From Daphnia pulex (lineage: Eukaryota > Arthropoda > Branchiopoda > Diplostraca > Daphniidae), in contig NC_060024.1 of NCBI RefSeq assembly GCF_021134715.1, positions 5,580,001 to 5,644,000 of the forward strand: DNA of 64,000 bases, in the 5' to 3' direction. The notes beneath the pieces are model-generated. The model did no database searches. It had not been told where the DNA came from and saw nothing but the letters and a program-made list of their open reading frames with translations. The translations under genes and the position numbers were made by a program. Below, in pieces: positions 11,595 to 22,091 of this stretch (positions are counted from its first letter, which is position 1; each line of letters opens with the position of its first letter).

Positions 11595-11760
11595 GACTAA
11601 ACGGATCTTATGGGAGCTCCATTGGTCTATGTCTCACCCTCAGTGCATGTCTCAGTGCACCGACAGAACGACTGCAGCGTTTTCATTACTAAACTGATCT
11701 CCTTATGGTAGCTCCATTGTTCTACCTCAGTGCACAGCCAGAACTACTGCAGCGCCTCTA
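11595..11760. repeat. Imperfect tandem duplication of about 90 bp
   Basis: Two similar blocks read ACTAAACGGATC...GGGAGCTCCATTGG... and ACTAAACTGATC...GTAGCTCCATTG..., each ending with CTCAGTGCAC and ACTGCAGCG. The first spans about 11599-11685 and the second about 11687-11756. Further CAGTCTGTCGG motifs follow to 11850. Confidence 0.5.
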
Positions 11761-11902
11761 GCTATGGTTACCATGCATCTTTCGGTGCTCCCACAGTCTG
11801 TCGGGCAATAGCCAGATCCGTCATTCGAGCACCGACAGTCTGTCGGTGCAATAGGACTGACCAAGGTGGGTAGAGAAAGAATACTAATTGTTTTAAAAAA
11901 TC

Positions 11903-11984
11903 GTGACTCATGGGTGCCATAGAAGAAACGCAGATCTTTTTTTAAAGACCGTTTGCGTTTCTATAGCATTTCCCAGTGAGTCAC
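11903..11984. repeat. Inverted repeat (hairpin) before the DIRS-like element
   Basis: Arms GTGACTCATGGG...AAACGC (11903-11931) and GCGTTTCTATAGC...TGAGTCAC (11955-11984) are imperfectly complementary around a short AT-rich loop. A smaller hairpin with CACCCGAG / CTCGGGTG lies at 12110-12165. DIRS elements have inverted terminal repeats, so these may mark its left end, but I could not match them to the right end. Confidence 0.45.
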
Positions 11985-12289
11985 AATTTGAATCTAAAGT
12001 AAGCCCATTTACATATGGGCCTCTCTACTGTCTGCATACTTTTTATTCCGACAAAAACCTACCCTTCCCATTATTTTAAAATTCAAAAAAAAATTAGGAT
12101 TGTGTCTGGCACCCGAGAAAACCTACAGAAAAATTTTCATTCAAATCGAATGACTCTCGGGTGTCCGGATACTTTTGGTGCCTGCTGTAACTTTAATAAC
12201 GCTGGAATTGTAACTCATAAATTTTCAAAAAATACTCTCCCCTAACAACAGCTTCAGCCGGTATGTCAAACCTTCCTTTTATTTCTAAA

Positions 12290-13110
12290 ATTGATTTGTC
12301 AATTGCCGGTCGCACTTCCCATTTTGTTGATGCATGGGCCCGTTTGACAAAGGATCCATGGGTTTTATCTACTGTTGGGTATGGACTTTAGCTAGAATTC
12401 ATTGCTGAACGTAGCATACCACCAAACGCATCGATGGATGCCGTTCAGCTAGATCTTTTTTTTTAGCTGAGGTGGAGTCTCTTATCAAAAAGGGCGCGGT
12501 AGTAGAGACGGAGGAGGAAGGGGGCTGCTTAAGCAGATATTTTCTTGTCCCAAAGAAAGGCCCAAACGAATGGAGGCCCATTATTCACCTGAAACCTATG
12601 AATCAGTTCCTTTCTTACCGCCATTTTTAAAATGGAAGGGATTGTCACAGTTTGTCACACCGTAAGGCAGGTGGATTTTTTTTTGCTAAAGTCGACATTA
12701 TTTACGCCTAATTTACCATCCCAATTTTCTGAGGCCATCGGAAATATTTACGCTTTCGTTGGGAACGTAAAAAATTGGAATATACATGTGGTCTTTTGGT
12801 CTTTGTGCATCACCTTGGGTTTTTACTAAACTATTGAAAGTAGCCGTCACTTTTCTGTGTCGTTCCGGGATCAGACTCGTTATTTATCTTGATGATTTGC
12901 TTATCGTGGGCACTACTACAGAGGAATGCCCAATACAGTGACGCAGTAGCAGAACTGCAGAAGTAATTCGCGTTTTGGAATCTTTGGTATTTTTAATCAA
13001 CTTCAATAAATCTGAAACTGTTCCCACTCAATGCATCGAGTACATAGGCTTATCACTAATTTGGTCTCCATGTCATTCTGCCTCACCGATAAAAAGATTT
13101 GCGACATTCG
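12290..13110 (+). pseudogene. DIRS-type reverse transcriptase remnant
   Basis: Residue blocks typical of DIRS polymerases appear in shifting frames: FLVPKKGPNEWRPIIHLKPM (near 12540-12600), FAKVDIIYA (near 12685-12710), LRFRWE (near 12750), LGF..LL (near 12820) and VVPGS..L-FILM (near 12860-12900, the catalytic palm region). The sequence then reads on to LVFLINFNKSETVPTQCIEYIG (near 12985-13050). Stops occur between blocks, so it is dead. Confidence 0.7.
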
Positions 13111-13469
13111 CCGGTTATGCATCGAAGTGTTGAAGAAGGGGAAATGATCTCTTCGTCAAGGGAAGATAATAGGGAACCTTAACTGGGCTTCTTACGCAGT
13201 AAATTTTGCACAAGCTCACTTTTGCAGTTTGCAGGTAACCTTCATTTCATCTTCTTGACCTAATAACGACAATTTAGACGCCGCTATTTCTCTAAATGAG
13301 GACATTCGTGCTGATCTGAAGTGTTGGACCACTTGCACTGATTTTAACTTCGGCAAACCTATGCTTCTCTCACGACCGGGCATGCGCTTGTCCTCCGACG
13401 CTTGCGTCTCAGGCTGGTGGGAGTTTGCCTCGACGATAAGATGGGTGGGCCTTAGTCCGGATACGATTT

Positions 13470-14270
13470 TGGTCGCCATATTAACAACCTAGAGATCCTT
13501 GCTGCCCTTAAAGCCCTCTAATGTTTCGCTTCTTCCCTTTTTAAATGCACAGTAGAGGTCGAGAACGAAAATACCACCACCGTTAGCTACATTAACAAAC
13601 TAGGTGGATGCCGGTCGAAGGATCTTTGTGACGTCTCCCTCCGCATTGCTAATTTTTGTGAAGAGAGGAAAACCTTTCTTACCGCCATTTTTTTCCCGGC
13701 ACTGCTAACGTTCTCGTGGACGCAGAATCTAGAAGCTCTATTTCGGCGGGCGATTGGAGACTTACTCCAACAGCTTTCATGTCAATTTGCCTTCAGTGGC
13801 CAGTCCAAGTGGACCTTTTTGCGTCAGAATGGAACCATAAACTACCACGTTTCGTAAGTTGGTTCCCACAACAAACATTTAGGAAATTGGGTGCTTTCAG
13901 CTTTCCATGGAAAAGGCTAGGAGCGTTTTGTTTTCCCCCGTTCTGCCTGATTCCATTCTGCTGGTCGAAACCGACGAGAGAAGAGGACGAGACAGTTTCT
14001 GTCACCCCGTACTGGCCGAGCCAACCATGGTTCCCAATCATAATGGACCTCGCCATGGCCGTTCCGCGACTATTGCGACCGTCGCCGGACCTTCTCACAT
14101 CTCCTCTGGGAAAGAGTCATCCGCTGGTAAAAGACGATGCCATCCGCCTGATCGTCTGGAAACTCTCAGGTAACACTTTACTTAGAGCGGAGTTTCAGAA
14201 GAAGCTTCAGCCCTCATCCTCTCCGCAACACGAAAAAATACAAACTCTGCATACCAGAGCACTTTAAATT
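13470..14270 (+). pseudogene. DIRS-type RNase H remnant
   Basis: The frame near 13480 reads NNLEILAALKAL, then SYINKLGG..SKDLCD (13585-13630). A longer open frame from about 13716 reads VDAESR, DLFASEWNHKLPRFVSWFPQ, FPPFCLIPFCW, WPSQPWFP and LLRPSPDLLTSPLG. This order is characteristic of DIRS RNase H and its C-terminal extension. The open frame of 183 codons is the best-preserved part of the element. Confidence 0.7.
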
Positions 14271-14344
14271 TTTTGAGAAGTTGGTGTCCTACGAGGGAAA
14301 AGTATCCCTCGTCTCCTAGTTCCGCAGATATAGTTAATTTTTTT

Positions 14345-14830
14345 AGCTGAATATAGGGTGGGAAGGAGCTATAGAACAGTTAATGGCAACCGCTCTGCTC
14401 TCTCTTCTACGCTTGCCGTAAACCTGGGTATTGTTTCCGTCGGCGTGGACCCTCTGGTCAACAAACTACTCAAAGGCATCTACCACAAATCCCCTCCGAC
14501 TGCCAGATATTCTCAAACGTGGAATCCTGACACCGTTCTATTAATATCATAATTTGATTACACAGCTGGTGTGGCTCTTTCTCTCCTTGAACTGTCTCGG
14601 AAATTAGTCACTTTATTGGCTCTCATCACGCTATTAAGAAACTGTGAACTTTCTCCAATTTCACCAAGAAAAAATCAACACTTCGGACCCCTTCGTCGAA
14701 TGTCCGCCGCAGCCTGGCGACTCAATGTTTCAATTTGTCCTGGCAGATGCTTGGAAACTTTTTAAGACCGTACTGCAGCGTTGCGCGATACCACCAACTC
14801 CTCCTCTCTCTTGCTCAGCAGCAACAAACC
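14345..14830 (+). pseudogene. DIRS-type tyrosine recombinase remnant
   Basis: The frames near 14358 and 14571 read YRTVNGNRSALSSTL, VDPLVNKLLKGIYHKSPP, YSQTWNPDTVL and LVTLLALITLLRNCELS. The last block corresponds to the region holding the first catalytic Arg of the recombinase (normally HRSSEL), here changed to LRNCEL. Stops separate the blocks and the C-terminal catalytic H-x-x-R and Tyr were not found. Confidence 0.65.
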
Positions 14831-14895
14831 CCATGGTCCGGCCTCTGTAGCTACAATCTTTTTTTTGGTCGCATTTTTATTTTTGGGCTTTGAAT

Positions 14896-14929
14896 ACACA
14901 GTTCTGTCGAACGAATTTTACTAAATAAT
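14896..14929 (+). repeat. Direct repeat, copy 1
   Basis: ACACAGTTCTGTCGAACGAA and the next 14 bases recur at 15337-15370 with one or two changes. The pair brackets about 410 bp just beyond the DIRS remnant. Confidence 0.6.
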
Positions 14930-15531
14930 TGTAAAATTGTTCAAGCGAGAAAGTGAAGAGAGAAAATGAAAAGAGAGATAGAACTGTCTCTTCCACCCAC
15001 CCACCGCTGCTTTTCATGTTTATTAATGTTCGAACTTGTTTTTGTTATTTTTCAGTAGAAGCAATAACAATTACCGCGGCCGAAAGAAGGGACGAGACAG
15101 CAACAAAAATTCATAAAACTTCAGTAGCAACGACTCAAGTTTCAACAAAAGTGATAATGTTTCCCTTCTTCGTTGTCTCCTTATGGCTTTATATTCCCGT
15201 GTTTCTAAAATCTGATTAGTTTAAGCGAGTCAGGAACCTCATAGGCTTCACGCACACCTTCCCCCTTTTTTAGTATGGCACTGTTGCCATACTTCAAGTC
15301 AGGCTTGGTATAAATATGCTGAATATAAAGGGTCACACACAGTTCTGTCGAACAAATTTTACTAAATAATACATTGTGTTCTCTTATTTTATTTACTTTC
15401 AATTATTGATTTAAAATGATGTATTATGCATATAAAAAGATAAGAAAATTGAATTTTAAATCTCGTTAAAAAATTGCCAGCCAAGAAAATTCAAGCCTTA
15501 AACTTTGTTGCTGATAATTTGATATGCGATG
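14930..15531. other. Stretch between direct repeats, downstream of nuclease gene
   Basis: No coding feature is supported between the DIRS remnant and the nuclease stop codon apart from the second direct-repeat copy. Confidence 0.4.
15337..15370 (+). repeat. Direct repeat, copy 2
   Basis: This is the second copy of the 34-bp repeat at 14896-14929, differing at one internal base (AACAAATT for AACGAATT). Confidence 0.6.
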
Positions 15532-17121
15532 TTAAACGAAGAGGGGTACGTCCAAGTTGGGAGCGTAATCGATGGCTTTGAACAATTCGGCTGCCGTGCA
15601 GCAAAATGTGTAGCCCTTATAGGTGTCCGTCAGGGCCCAAGTGACCCACGGCACCTGGTCGCACACGTCCGGGCAGATGACGTCCGCCGGCCCGACCGGG
15701 TTGTGAGGGTTGTTGATGCCCAGCACGGCCGTTGCCGTATTCGAAACGGGATCGTGAATCAATTTCCAGTAATATTTGGGTACGGGAATCAGTCCGTTGT
15801 TGTTCTCGTCGAACGCCAAATAAATCGGCTGCTGGACTCCGTTCACGTCCGCCAAAGTGCAGATCCCGAAAACCCCGGTGTAGACGGTCAATTTCACGTC
15901 CCGGCTGACCGCCAAATCTCTGAGTGCATTTTCCAAAACGCTAAATTGTGCAAAAAAAAAATATTATTATAAAATAGTAGAATTAAAATAATTGACTTAA
16001 TGAATAAAATTTAAATTAATATAAAAAAAATTAAATTAAATAATTTCATGGTGAATTCATTCAAAAACAATGCATAAAATATGTATAGTTAAATTCAAAT
16101 TAATTAAATCAGATTTATATCAATAAAATGAAATAAAATAAAATACAAATTAATAATAAAATAAAATAACATAAGATAAATAAAATCTAACATGTTCATG
16201 ACGAATAAATTGAAATTATTATTATTTATTTTTACTTCCAGTTGGCGCCGTTGAAATTTTGCCATTGCGGGGCCGTGTTCAGGAAGTAATAAGTGGCGTC
16301 CTGACTTCCGGCGTCGATGAAATCGCCGTCAGGTGCCATGTGTCCCCTAGACAAGAAGATTTGGCTGCCGCTGACGACGTACTGGGCGGCCAGACTGGCC
16401 GAGCCGACGATTCCGGCGATGGTTTCCGTCTGTCCGGCTTGGCTGTAGGCCGTGTTGACATCCAGACCGGGGAAATATCCGCCCTGGCTGAACGACGGCC
16501 TTTCGTTGGACGTGTCGTCGGCGGCGGCCGATTTTCCGTGGATGATATGTGTCGAGAAATAATTGGCGGCCGCTGCTTTGTCGTGGCAGGTGTCGTAGAG
16601 CGGAATGAATTCCGGGCCGGCCTGCCAGCCAATCCTGATGACGGTGCCTGGTCCATTGGCGCAGGTGCCGTTCTCCAGCAGGATCTCCTTGTTCTGACTC
16701 AGGCAGCCCAGCTGGGAGTAGGAGAGCTCCTGGTCGTCGACTAGGAGCAGCTTTGAGGTGGCAGTGCAGGTGGCGGGGGCCAGCTGCATCCCAGTGGCTC
16801 TGATGTAGTTGCCTGGGCCTAGGCAGCCGACCGCCACTTTATCGTCCGTGTTCAAAGTAATCACCCGGGAAGACCCGACCATCACCGGCAAGATGATGTT
16901 GTTATTGGGGTCGATCAAATGGGGCGGGTTCGACGGAGAACTCGTGTCCAGATTGAACGTACATCCTTTGATTGAATAATCATTAAACAATTTTGTATTC
17001 AATTAAATTTATGGGGGTGGGGTAACTAATATTGTTTCTTACCTGCTTTGTATTGCGGCAAGGCTTCGCAAAAATTTTGTAATGCCAACGTAATTAGAAT
17101 CAGAAATTTGAAAGACACCAT
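15532..17121 (-). CDS. Secreted DNA/RNA non-specific endonuclease (Serratia-type NUC)
   Basis: Three exons, transcribed right to left, join in phase to 405 aa: 17121-17043, 16965-16236, 15940-15532. Residues 1-20 form a signal peptide (MVSFKFLILITLALQNFCEA). The catalytic motif SRGHMAPDGDF places the general-base His at residue 235 (16342-16340). Downstream, APQWQNFNGANW supplies the Asn that binds the metal in this family. Paired cysteines (GCTF, GCL, TCH, CPDVC, FCC) suggest a disulfide-bonded extracellular enzyme. By family it cleaves DNA and RNA in the gut or body fluid with Mg2+. Exon 2 to exon 3 is spliced at NW-N, exactly as in the paralogue at 22092-25408. An AT-rich intron of about 300 bp separates those exons. 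The start is the only ATG giving a signal peptide. Confidence 0.9.
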
Positions 17122-18570
17122 TCTTAAAGGATTGACGAAATGTTTCTATACCGTATAAAAGACTTCAGGTACTATAACAACCGTGAAAGAGAACGAGATT
17201 TTATCATTAATGGATTGATGTTTTATCCATTTGTCTAAACGTTATCGGCGTTGCTGACGTCAAGACAACTAAAATGTTTATCGCACCTTAATACCTTTGG
17301 CGTGTTCTACCTTCGACATGTCATTTCGTTTATCAGCTTATGTACGTATGGTTGTGATCTGAAATAACGCCACTATGTGGCCAACTTCTGGATTGGTTTG
17401 AGAGTTGTGCGCGTGGTGGCAGCGTGGTAGTGCTGTCGTTTTCCGGCACGTCCGCACTTTCCCTCTTACCCTCTTCCACCCACCCGGGTGATCTGGTGAT
17501 CTCACTTTGAAAAACCCATCAGATAGCTGTGACGAGGCCTTACGGCCAAATCCAACAGGGTGGTCGTATCACCTTCTCATAGACCGGGATGGTATAAGCG
17601 AACTCCGGGCTAACTCAACACTCAGCTCAACTAGTAACATTTCCCTCCCCTTTGCCTTTAGGGTCTGTTGGAGTGACCACCCCCTTCTCCTAGTGTAGGC
17701 TGATGTTATGAGGGAGACCACACAAACAGACCATAAAGAATAAAAATAAAGCAAAGACGGGGAAATGTTGTTATCGCCAGCGCTAGGTGGCTTATGGGAT
17801 GAAGGCAGGCATGGCCAAAAAAAAAGAAACTTTGGGAAGTTTTTTCCAAAATTTCAATCGTTAATATCTCGGCTTCTAAGCCGTATTGAAAAATTTTTAA
17901 AATGGTTTGAAGAGATGAGCTATTCCATCATTTTAAAACAATTAGATTATTTTTAGGTGCAGTGCTTGACGAGAAAACTGTTGCACAAAAACCAAAAAAT
18001 TCAAAATTTCGGCTACATCCTCTCAGTTTTTTTTAATATCTCCCAATTCCCAAACTAAAAAAACTAGACGATTGCGATTTTTACCAATCGACTTAGCGAA
18101 ACAAATTGCACAAAATCCACCTATTTGTTAATTTTTAGAACCCCCAGCGACTATTTCCGCAATATAAAAAAAACCCAAAACGGTCTCTTTGTGTGGCGAA
18201 ACGCTTGTTAAATAGAGAAAATGATAAGCTTTAACACATATACCAACAGTTTAACAAACATTTATTTTTTTACTGTTGAAAATATTCAAAGTTGGCTTTC
18301 CAGAAAATTTTCCAAGCAGCCCCGGTCTCCCCTATAGTATTTGCGAGCTTGAGCTTGAGTTAAGCTTGCGTTTCTGTGAGCTAGTTTCAATTTCAATTTC
18401 TTGAAACTATGAACTGGACAACTGGTCAGTGTCAGTCAGTGTCAATGACTAAGAAAAATAATTTCGGGGAAAATGTTTTTGGATTCTCATTACCCGACGA
18501 AATTTTGAAATTTGCCATTTTTCATGAAAAATAAATTCATCAAAGAAAACATTTAGTTGTAAATTTCGCA
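17122..18570. other. Intergenic stretch, no supported gene
   Basis: The first 150 bp may be the promoter of the nuclease gene. At 17418-17435 a sequence like a Pol III A box (TGGCAGCGTGG) occurs, but no convincing B box lies at the right distance. A CGCTAGGTGGC motif at 17780 belongs to a recurring set described in the findings. Confidence 0.4.
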
Positions 18571-18620
18571 AAAAATGTGGAACGCTTCACGATTTTGCGT
18601 GTCATCCTTGCGCAGGGGCC

Positions 18621-18660
<40 letters not shown>

Positions 18661-18676
18661 ATTCCGTATGGAATAC
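18571..18676 (-). ncRNA. U6: U6 spliceosomal snRNA (variant 5' stem-loop)
   Basis: Read on the - strand, 18660-18576 matches the U6 body I know without a visible mismatch: ATATACTAAAATTGGAACG, the ACAGAGA box, AGC, the internal stem-loop and the 3' end GCGTTCCACA followed by at least five T. This RNA pairs with the 5' splice site and U2 in the spliceosome core. The 5' stem-loop differs from the usual GTTCTTGCTTCGGCAG form: it is GTATTCC-ATAC-GGAATAC, a perfect 7-bp hairpin (18676-18659). A TATA box lies 26-32 bases upstream, as in Pol III U6 promoters, and the T run at 18571-18575 is a Pol III terminator. It could therefore be an expressed variant rather than a retroposed copy. Confidence 0.88.
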
Positions 18677-18701
18677 AATGATAGGAGTCCCAATGACCAG
18701 A

Positions 18702-18708
18702 TTTATAC
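18702..18708 (-). promoter_or_regulatory. TATA box of the U6 gene
   Basis: On the - strand TATAAAT lies at -32 to -26 relative to the presumed first U6 base (18676), the standard spacing of arthropod U6 Pol III promoters. The proximal sequence element should lie around 18720-18750, but I could not identify it by consensus. Confidence 0.6.
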
Positions 18709-18749
18709 CCTTACTGCAAACACGAACCAGGGATGGCGTTTTATGGGAG

Positions 18750-20740
18750 AATCAAACGCCTAACATCTGCACAGGTAACCCTTTAAGTCGTTGCCTGAAA
18801 AAACCAACCCATGAATTTTAGCTATGCAATTAAAGCTCATTTGTTCATTGTGCAGCATTTGATATCGTTCGTTAGAGAAAAAAACATTTCAATGTTATAC
18901 AGGAACATGTATACGGCCGCCATGAGACTCCTCCCCTCTTCTCGATCTCTTTTTTTTCCTCTACTGAGGAGGAGGAGCTTACTGATCCCTAAGCTCCTCC
19001 CCATGTAAAGTTCAGTGTACCGCCAGTAAAGGCAATCGACGCATCGATATATTTCCCGATAATGTTTTGATCAACGTTTCTTATTGGAAAATAACTCTGA
19101 GAACTAAGCTGACACATTTCTATGATATCATTACTGTCAGAAACAGTTTTCATTTTGTTAATAATAATAAAGTCAATGTGTGGCCAATTTTCCGGAATCG
19201 TAAAGAATTTGTAACAATATTTCTTTATTTATAATCGGTTATTGAACACAAAAAAATTCCTTTTGGATATGCAGAGAACGATAGCGAATACATCTCTTGG
19301 GGTAATTAGTTTATATACTCCCTTTTCATAAAAAACGATAACAAAAACTCGCCCCAATTGACGAAATAAAAAAACATCGGTTTTTAACAAAGAGTCCACG
19401 ACTCAACCAGGCCAGATTTTGGGGTTCTGATTTTGCGGAAATCGCGAGTAGGCGTCGGAGGACATGGTAATTTAAATCATTTTATGGTAAATTTAGCGGA
19501 AAAGCGAATGGCGCTATTGGCGTCTTCCTAGCTGTTATAGTTTTTTATATAAGATAGAAAAGCAAGCTTATCAGCTCGCCGCGAAGGGATAGTCGTAAGC
19601 CAGTTGAAAACTGTCTTAAATAAAAAATTCAGGGCCTATTGTTAGGTCGGACTTATTCACAATTCACACTTTTCTTCACAGACTTTTTGGTCTTAAAACG
19701 GGATTTTTCTGACACAGTTCAATATCCTTGCAAGTTATTTACGTTTGGTTTGATCAACTCATATTTTCCAATGTTTACACATAAAGTTCAATAATTGAAT
19801 TTAAAAATAACGATCTTTTAGTCAAATAACTACAAAACATAAATGCAAATCTGGTTGTTGCGTCAAGGTTGGGTCATCAATTATTGCGTCATCACGGCGA
19901 TGCTATGGACATCTGGTGGTGATTTATTTTGACCTAAAATGAAAAAGTTGTAGTCGCAACCGCCAGATGTCACTAGTCGTTCAGCAATTATTTTAGCAGT
20001 TTTTCATTAATTACAGGAGAACTAATTAAGTAAATGAAATTATTTTTGTTTTGGTCGCACCGCATATTTGAGTTATTTTTAAGACCAAAAAGTCCGAAAT
20101 TTGTCGTGAAACACTCGAGCTATGGAGCGTTACATACATACATACAGACAGACAGACAAAGTGACATGGTTTTTATTTTTCTGCGTATGCGATTATTAGC
20201 TTCGCCCTTCGGGCTCGCAATTACTAAAAAACGAACAGGGGTAGCCGAAATTCGCGAAATTTTGGGGTTTTATACGGTTGTTTTCTGCCAAACGAGACCA
20301 TCTTTGAAATATCTAATTTGATAGAAGTGAGCCCTAGTCCTCTACAAATACCCAAAGCCGTTTTGTTATGCTTGGCTTATTTGCCGAGATATTATCTGCT
20401 AAAAAAAAAAAATTAAGCCCTCCATTTTCTGACATTCTCTGGCTTCATCCTCCTAGCCACCTAGCGGTAGATATTTAAAACGTATCGAGAAAATCTTTTT
20501 TGGGACATGTATACTTCTAAAGGTAAATAAACTGAAAATCTAACAGTTTGTATTTTAAGCTATACAGTAATTGTAAATAAACAATAAAAGATAAGAAAAT
20601 TAATTGAAAACGATAAAATAATTGTTCCAAGGCCTAAAAGAGATTTAATCGGTGCGTTTTCAACATCTACCGCTAGGTGGACTCGTTAAAGCAAAATATC
20701 TCGTTTGAATGGCTGGGAATTTTTGCATTCCGTCAAAACT
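18750..20740. other. Repeat-rich intergenic stretch, no gene
   Basis: No coding exon is supported. At 20131-20160 a short compound microsatellite of CATA and GACA units occurs, flanked by a palindromic CTTCGCCCTTCGGGCTCGC (20199-20217). These look like the tail of an unclassified dispersed repeat. Several copies of a CTAG-with-TGGCGG-type motif lie here (19905, 19961, 20456, 20667). Confidence 0.45.
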
Positions 20741-21774
20741 ATGGCGCGCCGAATCCATCACAAAAAAAAAATAAAAAAATAAAAAAAATTAAAAAACACG
20801 CCACCGCCATCTAGCGGTCAAATTGGAAACTACCCATAAATTTTTTTTTCTCACAAGAACACTTCTCACAATTCACTGTGCTGGTTATTTCAAATTTCCT
20901 TGGCGTTTCTCGTACAAAATCCTTATATAAATGAAGTGAAATGGTTAAGCAGATTACCCGGGTTGAATTACAACATCTTGTAGGTTAGTAAATAATGTTG
21001 CAAAATGAAAAAGAAAAAGGAGAAGAGGAACACGACGGTCAAATATAAAAGAATAAAGGCTACACAACTACAAGGCTGTGTTGGTGGGTAACAAAAAGAA
21101 AAGAAATAAAATCTTTTTAAAAATTCAAACGTCCCGCCCTTTTTATTTTTTGAAAAAATATCGCCCGCAAAGGATTGGCTGATGGAAATGTCTTTGTGTA
21201 TAATATTAAGATATCCATTATAACGGAAATAATGGAATTGCAGAAATGCAGAGAGATAACGAGATAAAAAGAAGAAGGAAAAGTGCGTTATTGGTCCATT
21301 CTTTCGATTGTACTTACATGAATCGGATGGAAGAGGACAGACGACCAGTTTGAGCGGGACTGCCCGATCGATCGACACAAGTCGTCATCTCGCTCAATCA
21401 AATATAAAGTCAAACGATTTTTGGGTTGTTATTTTCTTCTTTCTTTTCACGTGTGTCTGTTGGCTGTTTCACAATACGCACCGGTTTCAACTATCCGCTT
21501 TTAACTGAATGAAAAGATTTTGCAACATTATTTACTAACCTACAAGATGTTGTAATTCAACCCGGGTAATCTGCTTAACCATTTCACTTCATTTATATAA
21601 GGATTTTGTACGAGAAACGCCAAGGAAATTTGAAATAACCAGCACAGTGAATTGTGAGTAGTGTTCTTGTGAGAAAAAAAATTTTTAGGGGTAGTTTCCA
21701 AATTTGACCGCTAGATGGCGGTAGCGTTTTTTTTTTTTTGTAATTTTTTTTTTGTGATGGATTCGGCGCGCCAT
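20741..21774. mobile_element. Non-autonomous element with long terminal inverted repeats
   Basis: Terminal inverted repeats of about 260 bp (20741-21006 and 21517-21774) begin ATGGCGCGCCGAATCCATCA and flank a 510-bp centre. The arms share the sequence around AACCCGGGTAATCTGC and the motif CCGCCATCTAGCGGTC. They differ slightly, mainly in A/T run lengths at the outer ends. The centre has no transposase-like frame. The class of its autonomous partner is unknown, and I saw no clear target duplication. Confidence 0.75.
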
Positions 21775-22091
21775 ACAAAACAAACAAACCGTATAAAAAA
21801 AACTGAAGACGCTTGTATTTTTTTTTAAATTTCTGGTCCCATAGCGGAATGGAAAAATCGTGGGTTCATGAATTCGGTGCGAGTCGTGGATGTGTTTACC
21901 TTTTAAATATTTCCCCCATTTATCAAATAGAGCTAAAATCTTATAATAAAAAATAATAAATTAAATCAGAATAAATAATAATAATAAGAGGTTATTAATT
22001 AAATGGTCAACATAATTTTATATTGAAGCGTCATGGTTTCATTAAATGCAATCGAATTAACAGTTTCCCCCAGTCAGATTCGATTCAAATT
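21775..22091. other. 3' flank of the fusion nuclease gene
   Basis: AT-rich sequence without coding features. It lies between the inverted-repeat element and the stop codon of the nuclease gene, so it probably includes its 3' untranslated region. Confidence 0.4.

Larger units (their letters stand above)
12240..14830 (+). mobile_element. Degenerate DIRS-like retrotransposon (tyrosine recombinase type)
   Basis: Reading across frames gives, in order, a reverse transcriptase, an RNase H and a tyrosine recombinase, the order of DIRS1-type elements. No LTRs, integrase or protease are seen, as expected for the group. Many stops and frameshifts break every domain. The left limit is set by the first RT-like residues (DPWVLSTVGYGL, near 12352) plus upstream sequence. 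The right limit is set by the last recombinase-like residues. Confidence 0.75.

Noticed and set aside
16259..16744. 161-codon + strand frame
   Set aside because: It lies antisense to the nuclease exon and its composition (V, G, R, D) is that of a shadow frame.
17418..17550. tRNA-like SINE or tRNA gene
   Set aside because: An A-box-like TGGCAGCGTGG exists, but the nearest B-box-like sequence is over 100 bases away and weak, and no cloverleaf can be drawn.
17660..17732. Possible structured RNA (GGTCTGTT ... AAACAGACC)
   Set aside because: Only the outer 8 bases pair; I could not match any known small RNA.
20131..20217. CRISPR-like or bacterial sequence because of short repeats and a GC palindrome
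   Set aside because: The repeats are 4-bp microsatellite units without spacers, and the surroundings are eukaryotic.
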